Source: Alphaproteobacteria bacterium (GTDB lineage Bacteria > Pseudomonadota > Alphaproteobacteria > Sphingomonadales > Rhodothalassiaceae). Taken from it: 6,434 bases of DNA. Made by a program: the position numbers and the translations under genes. Positions within the stretch are counted from its first letter, which is position 1, and every line of letters begins with the position of its first letter. The stretch lies in assembly GCA_003694205.1 (NCBI GenBank), contig RFKS01000163.1, positions 1 to 6,434 on the forward strand, given 5' to 3'. The notes beneath the pieces are model-generated. The model was given only the letters and a program-made list of their open reading frames with translations, searched no databases and was not told the origin of the DNA. This document shows, piece after piece, positions 1 through 6,047 of the stretch.

Positions 1-1006
1 CCCGCACGGTGGCGACGACCACCGCCGCACTCGGCCGGAGATCGCCTTCGGGGCAGACGATGTCGAAGAATTTCTCGGCTCCGAGGTCGGCGCCAAAGCC
101 GGCCTCGGTTACCACGATCTCGGCCAGCCGGAGCGCCGCGCGCGTGGCGATCAGGGAGTTGCAGCCATGGGCGATATTGGCAAACGGGCCACCATGGATG
201 AAGACCGGATTGTTCTCGATCGTTTGCACCAGGTTGGGCTTGATCGCGTCCTTGAGCAGCGCCGCCATCGCGCCCGCCGCCTTGAGATCGCCCGCCGTCA
301 CCGGTTCACGCTCGGGGGTGTAGCCGACCACGATGCGCGCGAGGCGGGCCTTGAGATCGTCGAGATCGCGGGCGAGGCAGAAGATCGCCATCACCTCGGA
401 AGCGACGGTGATGTCGAAACCATCCTCGCGCGGAAAGCCGTTGGCGACGCCGCCGAGCGAGCTGACGATGGCGCGCAGCGCCCGGTCGTTCATGTCGACC
501 ACCCGGCGCCAGGTCACGCGGCGCGGGTCGATACGCGGTTCGTGCCGCCAGTAAATGTGATTGTCGACCAAGGCCGCGAGCAGGTTGTTGGCAGCGCCAA
601 TGGCGTGGAAATCGCCGGTGAAATGGAGATTGATGTCCTCCATCGGCACGACCTGCGCATGGCCGCCGCCCGCCGCGCCGCCCTTCATGCCGAAACACGG
701 GCCGAGCGAGGGCTCGCGCAGGCAGGTGATGCTGCGCCGGCCGAGGCGGTTGAGGGCGTCGCCGAGGCCGATCGAGGTCGTCGTCTTGCCCTCCCCCGCC
801 GGTGTCGGGTTGATCGCGGTGACGAGGACAAGACGCCCCGGTGGGCGATCGCCGAGCGTCTCAAGATAGTCGAGCCCGACCTTTGCCTTGAAGGCGCCAT
901 AAGGTTCGAGCGCGGTCTCCGCTATGCCGAGTTTGTCGGCGGCAACGGCGCGAATGGGCTTCATCTGCGCCGCCTGCGCGATGGCGATGTCGCTCCTGGC
1001 GACCAT
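1..1006 (-). CDS. fhs: Formate--tetrahydrofolate ligase, N-terminal part (cut by window edge)
   Basis: The reverse strand reads open from an ATG at 1006-1004 to the left edge, giving 335 codons without a stop. The enzyme (10-formyl-THF synthetase) makes 10-formyltetrahydrofolate from formate, ATP and THF in the cytoplasm, feeding one-carbon metabolism. Visible family hallmarks are the ATP-binding loop [12 protein letters not shown] at residues 66-77, the stretch [19 protein letters not shown] at 97-115, HFTGDFHAI at 128-136 and [16 protein letters not shown] at 301-316. Family members are about 555-560 residues, so roughly 40% is missing beyond the edge; nothing suggests a truncated gene. The start is supported by GGAGG (complement of 1016-1020) nine bases upstream. 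It lies 189 bases downstream of the Hpt gene on the same strand, probably as its own transcription unit. Identification is by recognised motifs and is very secure. Confidence 0.97.
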   Translation of the reverse strand, partial: MVARSDIAIAQAAQMKPIRAVAADKLGIAETALEPYGAFKAKVGLDYLETLGDRPPGRLVLVTAINPTPAGEGKTTTSIGLGDALNRLGRRSITCLREPSLGPCFGMKGGAAGGGHAQVVPMEDINLHFTGDFHAIGAANNLLAALVDNHIYWRHEPRIDPRRVTWRRVVDMNDRALRAIVSSLGGVANGFPREDGFDITVASEVMAIFCLARDLDDLKARLARIVVGYTPEREPVTAGDLKAAGAMAALLKDAIKPNLVQTIENNPVFIHGGPFANIAHGCNSLIATRAALRLAEIVVTEAGFGADLGAEKFFDIVCPEGDLRPSAAVVVATVR

Positions 1007-1111
1007 GGTCCCGTGCCTCCCCCGGACACGCGGGCATTCTGGCCGGCCCTGTCGCGCCCGTATGCTTGCGGTCAATGACGGGACACCGCTGCCCCGATGC
1101 GGGCCCCTGCC

Positions 1112-1137
1112 CCGCCCTTTTACAACCTGGAGGGCGG
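1112..1137 (-). repeat. Inverted repeat upstream of fhs
   Basis: CCGCCCT at 1112-1118 pairs perfectly with AGGGCGG at 1131-1137 around a 12-base loop. It lies about 105 bases upstream of the fhs start, in the leader or promoter region. It has no T-tract on the minus strand, so it is not a convincing terminator. It could be an operator or a leader hairpin, or chance in GC-rich DNA. No good sigma-70 promoter is evident for fhs between 1007 and 1195. Confidence 0.3.
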
Positions 1138-1168
1138 TGTGCAAATGCCCAATTCGCCCCTCGCCGGA

Positions 1169-1194
1169 ACCGGCTGCGGCGCCGCGACTCCGGT
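1169..1194 (-). terminator. Possible weak terminator after the Hpt gene
   Basis: Immediately after the stop codon of the Hpt gene (complement of 1196-1198) there is an imperfect GC-rich hairpin: outer arms ACCGG (1169-1173) and CCGGT (1190-1194), and inner arms GCGGC and GCCGC. No T-run follows on the minus strand, so classical intrinsic termination is doubtful. Confidence 0.25.
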
Positions 1195-1195
1195 G

Positions 1196-1966
1196 TCAGA
1201 GAAGGCCCAGGGAGGCAAAGACCTGCGTGATGTCGTCAGCGAAGCGTCCCGACTTCGACAGCAGCGGCACCTCGGCGGGAAGGCCGGCGAGGCTCGGATG
1301 ATTGCGCTTCTGGCTCGTCAGCACCGCAACCGGAATCGATGCCGTCGTCGGCATGGCGCGAATGGCACAGGCAAAATCGACGCCCGAGAGTTCGTCCATG
1401 ACATTGGTGACGATGATCAGGTCCGGGCGCATCTGTGCCGCCAGCGCCAGACCGTCCGCGCTCGACCACACATTGACCATGCGATAGCCGCACTCGGCGA
1501 GCTCGCGGGTGACGAAGTGGGTGCCGGCGCCCTCCGGCGCGACGAGCAAGATCTCGATGTCGCGCACCTCGACATCCTCGACCGAAAAGGAATGCTTGGC
1601 TGGCAGCCTGCGGCAGAAGCGCGCGATCTCCTCCGGTGTCAGGTCGAGCTTTCCGTCAAGCGCCTCGCCGAGCCGGTCCACGAACACCTGCGCGTCGCCG
1701 AGTGCAGCGCCTTCGAGCGCCTCGACGGCATTGAGAAAATCCTCGAGTCGGTGCGCCGTCACCTTGAGCACGCCTACGCCGATCCCGGCGGCCATTCCCT
1801 TGATGCTGTGCGCTTGCTGGCGGAGCAACCCGACCGCCGTGCCCGGACGGCGGCGCCCTTCCCGCACCTCCTCAAGAATTTCGTTCATCACCGCCAGGCG
1901 ATCCTCGATTGCATCGAGAACGTCCTGACACGCCTCTTCGACACTTGGCGCCGTGTCCACGCTCAT
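1196..1966 (-). CDS. Hpt phosphotransfer domain fused to a degenerate receiver domain
   Basis: This 256-residue protein has two parts. Residues about 10-105 form a helical histidine phosphotransfer (Hpt) domain with the phospho-acceptor motif HSIKG, His53, followed by AHRLEDFL at 71-78, a typical Hpt pattern. Residues about 136-256 look like a CheY-type receiver by secondary structure and by the conserved LTS (216-218) and Lys238. However, the usual acidic pair is replaced (LLVAPEG, 140-146) and the phospho-acceptor Asp position holds Thr187 (DLIIVTNVM). It is therefore probably a pseudo-receiver that binds a partner instead of accepting phosphate. There is no signal peptide or membrane segment, so it should be cytosolic. 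The start at 1966 is chosen for the AGGAG seven bases upstream; an in-frame ATG at 2017 would add 17 residues but lacks such a site. Its partners are unknown, and a link to the DivK/PleD relay nearby is only inference. Confidence 0.88.
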   Translation of the reverse strand: MSVDTAPSVEEACQDVLDAIEDRLAVMNEILEEVREGRRRPGTAVGLLRQQAHSIKGMAAGIGVGVLKVTAHRLEDFLNAVEALEGAALGDAQVFVDRLGEALDGKLDLTPEEIARFCRRLPAKHSFSVEDVEVRDIEILLVAPEGAGTHFVTRELAECGYRMVNVWSSADGLALAAQMRPDLIIVTNVMDELSGVDFACAIRAMPTTASIPVAVLTSQKRNHPSLAGLPAEVPLLSKSGRFADDITQVFASLGLL

Positions 1967-2167
1967 GGCGAAGCTCCTTTTATTCTGCGCGCTTTGCGCC
2001 ACCCTATGCGGCGACACTCAAGAAATTCCTAAAATTCGCCCGCGCCGCCCCCCGGCGGTGATCACTGGCGCGACCGCCTCACGGTGCCATGCGGGACGGG
2101 TGACAGGACGGACGCCGCAGGCTAAAGACAGGCCGCAGCATTTCTGAAGAAGAGACGGCCCTGCTCC
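1967..2167. promoter_or_regulatory. Divergent intergenic region between the Hpt gene and dcd
   Basis: This 201-base gap must hold the promoters of both divergent genes. It contains an AT-rich patch at 2021-2037 with a direct repeat of AAATTC (2023-2028 and 2032-2037), nine bases apart. For dcd the only candidate I see is GTGACA (2100-2105) and TAAAGA (2123-2128) with a 17-base spacer, a weak match. No strong promoter is visible for the minus-strand gene. Confidence 0.35.
1974..1978 (-). promoter_or_regulatory. Ribosome binding site deciding the Hpt gene start
   Basis: The minus strand reads AGGAG here, preceded by four A residues and followed by a seven-base spacer to the ATG at 1966-1964. 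This favours 1966 over the upstream in-frame ATG at 2017. Confidence 0.75.
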
Positions 2168-3289
2168 ATGCCGCCAAGTCACAAGTCCCAGACACACGGT
2201 ACCGGAATCCTGCCCGCGCAATGCCTGATGGAGGCAATCGAGCGGGGCGAGATCATCGCCGCCGCGCCGCTCGATGCGGACCAGATCCAGCCCGCCAGCC
2301 TCGACCTGCGGCTCGGCGATGTCGCCTATCAGGTGCCGGCGAGCTTTCTGCCCGGGCGGCGCGCCCGTGTCAGCGAGCGCCTCGAGGCGCTGACCGAGCA
2401 GCGCCTCGATCTCGGCCGCGACACGGTGCTCGAGCGCGGCCGGGTCTATCTCGTGCCGCTCCTTGAGTCGCTGGCGCTGCGGGCGCGAACCTCGGGACGC
2501 GCCAATCCCAAGAGCTCGACCGGTCGTCTCGATGTCTTCTGCCGCGTGATCACCGATTACGGCACCGAGTTCGACAGCGTGCCGGCGGGCTATCGTGGCC
2601 CCCTTTGGCTCGAGATCGCACCCCGTTCCTTCCATGTCCTCGTACGCCGCGGCTCGCGCCTCGCCCAGCTTCGCCTCAAACGCGGCTCGCCGCCGACGAG
2701 CGACAGTTTCGTCCGTCGTCTCAACGAGTCCCTCGGGCTGGTGCAGGATCCGGAGGGCGAGGCCGACGTGAAGGGTGGTGGCATCGCCCTGTCGGTGGAT
2801 CTCGAGGGCAGCGACCCATCGGGCCTCATCGGCTACAAGGCGCGGCGCAATGACGCGCCGATCGATATCGACCGGCGCGGTCATTACGACGTCGATGCGT
2901 ACTGGGAGCGCGTCTATCGCCCGCGGAGCGGGGGCATCGTTCTTCGCACCGACGAATTCTATATCCTGTCGACCAAGGAGCGGGTTGCGGTGCCGCCCGA
3001 CATGGCGGCGGACATGGTCGCCTATGACACCCTGGTGGGCGAGTTCCGGGTCCACTATGCCGGCTTCTTCGATCCCGGATTCGGCTATAACGGGGACGCG
3101 GCCGAGGGGACCAAGATCGTGCTCGAGGTGCGCTCGCACGAGGTCCCCTTCATCGTCGAGCACGGCCAGATCGTCGGCCGCGTTCTCGTCGAACGCTTGC
3201 TCGCGCCCACCGACCGGCCCTATGGCACCGCCATCGGCTCCAACTATTTCCGCCAGAGCCTGACGCTCGGCAAGCAGTTCCGCCGATAG
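2168..3289 (+). CDS. dcd: dCTP deaminase, long alphaproteobacterial form
   Basis: This 373-residue protein belongs to the alphaproteobacterial 2'-deoxycytidine 5'-triphosphate deaminase family, which converts dCTP to dUTP and ammonia as the first step of dTMP supply. It is about twice the length of E. coli Dcd and appears to hold two dUTPase/Dcd-like folds. The N-terminal half has IQPASLDLRLG (40-50), the substrate-site-like PKSSTGR (114-120) and a strand WLEI with Glu149 matching the catalytic Glu position of VLEF in short Dcd. The C-terminal half has GFFDPGFGY (299-307), VLEVRSHEVPFIVEHGQIVGR (318-338) with Glu320, and the tail SNYFRQSLTLGKQFRR. The ATG at 2168 is the first usable start; upstream GAAGAAGAGA (2146-2155) is a weak, distant ribosome site. 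The next in-frame ATG, at 2228, would remove the conserved GILP region. Cytosolic; probably transcribed alone. Confidence 0.93.
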   Translation: MPPSHKSQTHGTGILPAQCLMEAIERGEIIAAAPLDADQIQPASLDLRLGDVAYQVPASFLPGRRARVSERLEALTEQRLDLGRDTVLERGRVYLVPLLESLALRARTSGRANPKSSTGRLDVFCRVITDYGTEFDSVPAGYRGPLWLEIAPRSFHVLVRRGSRLAQLRLKRGSPPTSDSFVRRLNESLGLVQDPEGEADVKGGGIALSVDLEGSDPSGLIGYKARRNDAPIDIDRRGHYDVDAYWERVYRPRSGGIVLRTDEFYILSTKERVAVPPDMAADMVAYDTLVGEFRVHYAGFFDPGFGYNGDAAEGTKIVLEVRSHEVPFIVEHGQIVGRVLVERLLAPTDRPYGTAIGSNYFRQSLTLGKQFRR

Positions 3290-3305
3290 CGGCCGTCCTG
3301 CGCGC

Positions 3306-3333
3306 TTGACATTCGGGGCGCCCCGACTATTTT
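3306..3333 (+). promoter_or_regulatory. Sigma-70-type promoter for rpmG containing a perfect palindrome
   Basis: A perfect -35 hexamer TTGACA (3306-3311) is followed after 16 bases by TATTTT (3328-3333), four of six matches to TATAAT. Transcription would start near 3340, giving a leader of about 57 bases before rpmG. The spacer holds the perfect 14-bp palindrome TCGGGGCGCCCCGA (3313-3326). It starts 17 bases after the dcd stop. Confidence 0.7.
3313..3333 (+). terminator. Possible dcd terminator overlapping the rpmG promoter
   Basis: As RNA, TCGGG (3313-3317) can pair with CCCGA (3322-3326) around a GCGC loop, and CTATTTT follows. This short GC stem plus a partial U-tract could end the dcd transcript. 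The stem is only five base pairs and the tract is interrupted, so the palindrome may equally be an operator. Confidence 0.3.
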
Positions 3334-3349
3334 GGCGCCTTCCTGGATT

Positions 3350-3380
3350 CGACCGCGGGTCGCAGCACCCGGCTGCCGGT
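3350..3380 (+). other. Two small hairpins in the rpmG leader
   Basis: CGACC (3350-3354) pairs with GGTCG (3358-3362) around a three-base loop. A second imperfect stem forms from ACCCGG (3367-3372) and CCGGT (3376-3380), ending just before the ribosome site GGAGAG at 3385-3390. They could affect translation of L33, but may be chance in GC-rich sequence. Confidence 0.3.
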
Positions 3381-3396
3381 GTGTGGAGAGAAGGCG

Positions 3397-3564
3397 ATGG
3401 CAAAGCCCAACAGCATCAAGATCAAGCTCGTGAGCAGTGCCGGTACGGGCTACTTCTATGTAACAAAGAAGAATCCGCGCACCATGACAGAGAAGTTCAC
3501 CGTGCGGAAATACGACCCCGTCGTCCGCAAGCACGTGGAATTCAAGGAAGCCAAGATCAAATAG
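3397..3564 (+). CDS. rpmG: 50S ribosomal protein L33, cysteine-free form
   Basis: This 55-residue basic protein is bacterial ribosomal protein L33 (bL33), a component of the large subunit near the E site. Recognisable family text includes [19 protein letters not shown] (residues 9-27), MTEKF (31-35), RKYDP (38-42) and the closing [10 protein letters not shown]. The protein has no cysteine, so it is the zinc-independent (C-minus) type, as is usual for the main copy in Proteobacteria. The ATG at 3397 is preceded by GGAGAG with a six-base spacer, and [11 protein letters not shown] is the expected N-terminus. An in-frame GTG at 3379 would add six residues and is rejected. The gene has its own promoter at 3306-3333 and runs head-on into the pleD end, with only 30 bases between the two stops. 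Confidence 0.97.
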   Translation: MAKPNSIKIKLVSSAGTGYFYVTKKNPRTMTEKFTVRKYDPVVRKHVEFKEAKIK

Positions 3565-3594
3565 CGCCTTCAGGGCTCGACCGATCTGGGTCCG
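3565..3594. other. Short convergent gap between rpmG and pleD
   Basis: Only 30 bases separate the stops of the convergent rpmG and pleD genes. I see no stable hairpin with a T-tract for either direction, so transcripts may overlap at their 3' ends or end by Rho. Confidence 0.5.
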
Positions 3595-5013
3595 TCAACC
3601 GGTTTGCGCCGCGTCCGCTTGCGTTTCGATATCCGGGTCCGCGGCCAGTGCGACCCGGTTGCGGCCGGCATTCTTGGCGTCATAGAGCGCCATGTCCGCC
3701 TTCTCGACGAGCTGTCCACCGCTGGCAATCGCATCATCGAGGGCGGCGAGGCCGATGCTCACCGTGACCGGAATGACGCGGCCTTCGGAAACGCTGAATG
3801 GCGGCGCCTCGATGGTCTGGCGTAGGCGCTCGGCGATCCGGTGGGCGTCCCTGAGCGAGGTGTCGGGCATGGCGACGACGAACTCCTCGCCCCCGTAACG
3901 CGCGGCGAGATCGACGCCGCGCACATTGCGCGCGAGACGGCGGCCGAATTCCTGCAGCACCTCGTCGCCGACCGCATGTCCGTGCTCGTCATTGATGGCC
4001 TTAAAGTGGTCGATGTCGATCATCGCCAGCGACAGCGGCTTGTGATTGTGGCGGGCGGTCCGGATCAGCGTTTCGAGATGGCTCGTGAGATAGTGGCGAT
4101 TGTAGAGCCCGGTGACCGCATCGGTCATCGCGAGCTGCATCGAGACGTGGAAATTCTCCCACAGCCGGTCGGCATAGCGCTTGCGGCGGATCTGCGTGCG
4201 AGCGCGGGCGACGAGCTCGAGTCGCTCCACCGGGCGGATGAGATAGTCGTTGACTCCCATCTCGAGCGCCCGCAGGAGCTGCTTTGACCCGTGCTCGCCA
4301 TGATCGACGATGACCAGGATCGGCACCTGCCGCGTTTCCTCGAAATTGCGCAACTTCGAGCAGATGCGGAGACCGTCGGCCTCCTTCATGGTGAGCGAGA
4401 CGATCACCAGATCATAGTCTTTCTCGCGCACGCGGTCGGCGACATTCTCGCCGCCCGGAATGTGCGACACGGTGGCGATGGATTCGAGAGCGTGCGCCAT
4501 CCGCGCCGCCGCTTTCTCATTGTCCTCGACGATCAGCACGGAGGTCGTCGCGGGGTCGATGTTCTCGATCGATTCCTTCGTTTCCTTATTCCAGCCGAGA
4601 GCCGCGCCGGTACATTCGCGATTGCGCAGCTCATCGACCATCATCTTGAGGCGCACGAGCGAGCGCACGCGCGCAAAGAGCGCAACGTCGTCCACCGGTT
4701 TGGTAAGAAAATCCTCGGCGCCGGCCTCGAGCCCCGCCACCTTGTCGCTGATCTGGTCGAGTGCCGTGACCATGATGACCGGAATGTGGGTCGTGCTCTC
4801 GTCCTCCTTGATGCGGCGACAGACCTCGAAGCCGTTCATGCCCGGCATCATGACGTCAAGAAGCACGACGTCGGGCCGCTCGCGCTGCACGATCTCGAGC
4901 GCATCGGGACCGGATGTCGCACACAGGACATCGAAATACTCGCTGCTGAGCTTGGCCTCGAGCAACTTCACATTGGGCAGGACATCATCGACGACGAGGA
5001 CCCGCGCCGTCAT
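3595..5013 (-). CDS. pleD: PleD-type response regulator with two receivers and a GGDEF diguanylate cyclase domain
   Basis: This 472-residue protein has PleD architecture: receiver 1 (about 1-125), receiver 2 (about 157-280) and a GGDEF domain (about 295-458). It makes cyclic di-GMP from two GTP when receiver 1 is phosphorylated and the protein dimerises. Receiver 1 is complete: Asp9/Asp10, phospho-acceptor Asp53, Thr83, Lys105. Receiver 2 keeps IVEDN at 161-165, but the acceptor position is Ser206, the Thr position is Val236 and the Lys is Arg260, so it is an adaptor domain, as in Caulobacter PleD. The cyclase is complete: DIDHFK (333-338), GGEEF (374-378) and the allosteric I-site RGVD (365-368) five residues before it, implying product inhibition. 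Its ATG overlaps the divK stop (ATGA), which suggests translational coupling. In Caulobacter PleD acts at the stalked pole in development. Confidence 0.96.
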   Translation of the reverse strand: MTARVLVVDDVLPNVKLLEAKLSSEYFDVLCATSGPDALEIVQRERPDVVLLDVMMPGMNGFEVCRRIKEDESTTHIPVIMVTALDQISDKVAGLEAGAEDFLTKPVDDVALFARVRSLVRLKMMVDELRNRECTGAALGWNKETKESIENIDPATTSVLIVEDNEKAAARMAHALESIATVSHIPGGENVADRVREKDYDLVIVSLTMKEADGLRICSKLRNFEETRQVPILVIVDHGEHGSKQLLRALEMGVNDYLIRPVERLELVARARTQIRRKRYADRLWENFHVSMQLAMTDAVTGLYNRHYLTSHLETLIRTARHNHKPLSLAMIDIDHFKAINDEHGHAVGDEVLQEFGRRLARNVRGVDLAARYGGEEFVVAMPDTSLRDAHRIAERLRQTIEAPPFSVSEGRVIPVTVSIGLAALDDAIASGGQLVEKADMALYDAKNAGRNRVALAADPDIETQADAAQTG

Positions 5014-5384
5014 TGCGCATCACCGAGATAGGTGCGGATCGTCTCGAGAAAATGGGTGACGGAAATCGGCTTGGCAATATAGGCCTCGCAGCCGCCCTCG
5101 CGGATCTTCTCCTCATCCCCCTTCATCGCGAAGGCGGTGACGGCGATCACCGGGATCTGCCGCAGCTCCTCGTCTTCCTTGATCCATTTCGTCACCTCGA
5201 GCCCGGAGACCTCGGGAAGCTGGATGTCCATGAGGATCAGATCCGGGCTGTGGGTGCGCGCGAGCTCGAGCGCCGCCATGCCGTCGCGGGTCTGGATGGT
5301 CTCGTACTGGTGCGCCTCGAGGAGGTCGCAAAAGAGCTTCATGTTGAGCTCATTGTCCTCGACGACGAGAATTTTCTTCGCCAT
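5010..5384 (-). CDS. divK: DivK single-domain response regulator
   Basis: This 124-residue protein is one receiver domain with no output domain. All phosphorylation residues are present: Glu9/Asp10, acceptor Asp53 in LILMDIQLP, Thr83 in AVTAF and Lys105 in AKP. Length, sequence and the directly following pleD identify it as DivK. In Caulobacter DivK is phosphorylated by DivJ, dephosphorylated by PleC and acts through DivL and CckA to lower CtrA activity. It is cytosolic with polar localisation in that organism; whether this holds here is inference. The start at 5384 has GAGG four bases upstream on the minus strand, a slightly short spacer. The gene overlaps pleD by four bases and is divergent from the DUF3572-like gene, 131 bases away. 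Confidence 0.95.
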   Translation of the reverse strand: MAKKILVVEDNELNMKLFCDLLEAHQYETIQTRDGMAALELARTHSPDLILMDIQLPEVSGLEVTKWIKEDEELRQIPVIAVTAFAMKGDEEKIREGGCEAYIAKPISVTHFLETIRTYLGDAQ

Positions 5385-5515
5385 GATTCCTCAGATGGTC
5401 TTTGCGTCTCGCTTCAAGCCCCGAGACCTGCCGGCGGACGTCGTTGCGGACCTCTCTTTCCGGGTCCTGCCGGACAGGCTCTTGCAGTCCCTGCTCCAAT
5501 CCCTCGAAACCCTAG
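5385..5515. promoter_or_regulatory. Divergent gap between divK and the DUF3572-like gene
   Basis: The 131-base gap should carry the divK leader and perhaps its promoter. I see no convincing -35/-10 pair on either strand. A small stem CCTG (5466-5469) with CAGG (5475-5478) is present. The AT-rich patch likely to hold the divK promoter lies just beyond, at about 5505-5570, inside the 5' end of the neighbouring gene. Confidence 0.4.
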
Positions 5516-5866
5516 ATGCACATTCCTAAAGATATGGTTTACTCCATTAACGATACGCGCCCAATTCACGATCGCAAGCGGACGCAGGCTGCGGATCGGA
5601 ATCGTGCGCGCCTCATCGCGCTTGAAGCCCTCGCCTTCGTCTTCCGGGAGGAGCGGCTCGCCGCACGCTTCCTCGCCATGACAGGCATTGACCCGACGAC
5701 CCTGCGCGAACGGGCCGGTGATGATGCAATTCTCGCCGCCGTTCTCGCCTTTCTCGCCGCCCATGAGCCGGATCTCGTCGCATTTGCCTCCGCGGTCGGG
5801 TACACCCCGCATGAGGTCGGCGACGCCGCCCGCCATCTCGCGGAAGAGCGCACGGACAGCAACTGA
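5516..5866 (+). CDS. DUF3572-like small protein
   Basis: This 116-residue protein resembles the DUF3572 family, small alphaproteobacterial proteins of unknown function that I recall being encoded beside divK. The recognisable core is residues about 33-107: LIALEALAFVF, RFLAMTGIDPTTLRERAGDD, AILAAVLAFLAAHEPDLVAFASAVGYTPHEV and a final AARHLAEE. It is predicted to be all-helical, with no signal peptide or membrane segment and no cysteine. Residues 1-32 are polar and basic and look poorly conserved. The start is uncertain: ATG at 5516 directly follows an in-frame TAG, and ATG at 5534 would give 110 residues; neither has a clear ribosome site. The position divergent from divK may mean shared regulation, but no function should be assigned. 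The reading frame itself is secure; the family name is from memory of the motif pattern. Confidence 0.85.
   Translation: MHIPKDMVYSINDTRPIHDRKRTQAADRNRARLIALEALAFVFREERLAARFLAMTGIDPTTLRERAGDDAILAAVLAFLAAHEPDLVAFASAVGYTPHEVGDAARHLAEERTDSN
5534..5550 (-). promoter_or_regulatory. Possible CtrA-like half-sites upstream of divK
   Basis: In an AT-rich patch the minus strand reads TTAATGGAGTAAACCAT. TAAACCAT differs at one position from the TTAACCAT word common in alphaproteobacterial CtrA sites, and TTAA precedes it. The spacing is N5 rather than the N7 of the full TTAA-N7-TTAA consensus, so this is weak. It overlaps the alternative start of the DUF3572-like gene. Confidence 0.25.
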
Positions 5867-5892
5867 CGCCGCCGGCCGTCATCCCCCGCCCG

Positions 5893-5927
5893 TTGCATTC
5901 TGCCAATCCCGGTCTGGCGATTTGCAA
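5893..5927. promoter_or_regulatory. Interrupted 35-bp dyad, candidate activator site
   Basis: TTGCA (5893-5897), four bases, GCCA (5902-5905), a nine-base centre, TGGC (5915-5918), four bases, TGCAA (5923-5927): all nine bases of each half-site match symmetrically. The centre lies about 139 bases upstream of the -24 GG of the sigma-54 promoter, within the usual range for enhancer-binding activators. No T-tract follows, so it does not look like a terminator for the preceding gene. Confidence 0.45.
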
Positions 5928-5951
5928 TCGATACCCGCGGTTGAAGAAACG

Positions 5952-5997
5952 GGAAGGTGCTTCCATGGGCAAGGCTTGCCGGGCGAAATGACCCATG
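5952..5997. repeat. Cluster of three inverted repeats
   Basis: GGAAG/CTTCC with a three-base centre lies at 5952-5964. GGCAAG/CTTGCC with a one-base centre lies at 5968-5980. CATGGG (5964-5969) and CCCATG (5992-5997) form a wider pair that partly encloses them. They fall about 52-97 bases upstream of the sigma-54 -24 element and could be protein-binding sites. Confidence 0.4.
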
Positions 5998-6023
5998 CAA
6001 CGCAACCCTGCGCCCTTGCGCCC

Positions 6024-6041
6024 GGAATTCCCGGGGATTCC
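6024..6041. promoter_or_regulatory. 18-bp near-perfect palindrome next to the sigma-54 promoter
   Basis: GGAATTCCCGGGGATTCC is symmetric at 16 of 18 positions, with only the pair 6029/6036 mismatched. It ends six bases before the -24 element, so a bound protein would contact or block the sigma-54 holoenzyme. As RNA it would be upstream of the predicted start, so a DNA operator is the likelier role. Confidence 0.4.
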
Positions 6042-6047
6042 GACGTC

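Noticed and set aside
167..1078. Plus-strand open frame of 303 codons
   Set aside because: It lies opposite the unmistakable fhs frame and shows no family resemblance.
1986..2001. Sigma-54-like word on the minus strand before the Hpt gene (TGGCGC-N7-GCA)
   Set aside because: Only GG and GC spacing match; the -12 box lacks TT, and the predicted start would fall on the ribosome binding site.
1967..2017. Upstream ATG at 2017 as start of the Hpt gene
   Set aside because: The 17 extra residues look non-conserved and the strong AGGAG lies just before the ATG at 1966.
1097..2032. Plus-strand open frame of 311 codons
   Set aside because: It is antisense to the Hpt/pseudo-receiver gene, which has clear motifs and a ribosome site. 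The GGAGGG and ATG near 1130-1147 look like a start, but the frame is shadow sequence.
3379..3396. GTG at 3379 as start of rpmG
   Set aside because: It would place translation start before the ribosome site and add residues not found in L33; [11 protein letters not shown] at 3397 is the standard N-terminus.
2018..3403. Long minus-strand open frame (461 codons) opposite dcd
   Set aside because: It is the mirror of a strongly recognised Dcd reading frame, has low-complexity shadow composition and no recognisable motif; long antisense frames are common in GC-rich genomes.
4291..5031. Plus-strand open frame of 246 codons opposite pleD
   Set aside because: Shadow of the PleD receivers, rich in His/Asp/Arg as expected for antisense of this coding region.
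5887..5940. 35-bp dyad as an intrinsic terminator of the DUF3572-like gene
   Set aside because: The stem is interrupted by four mismatched bases on each side and no T-tract follows.
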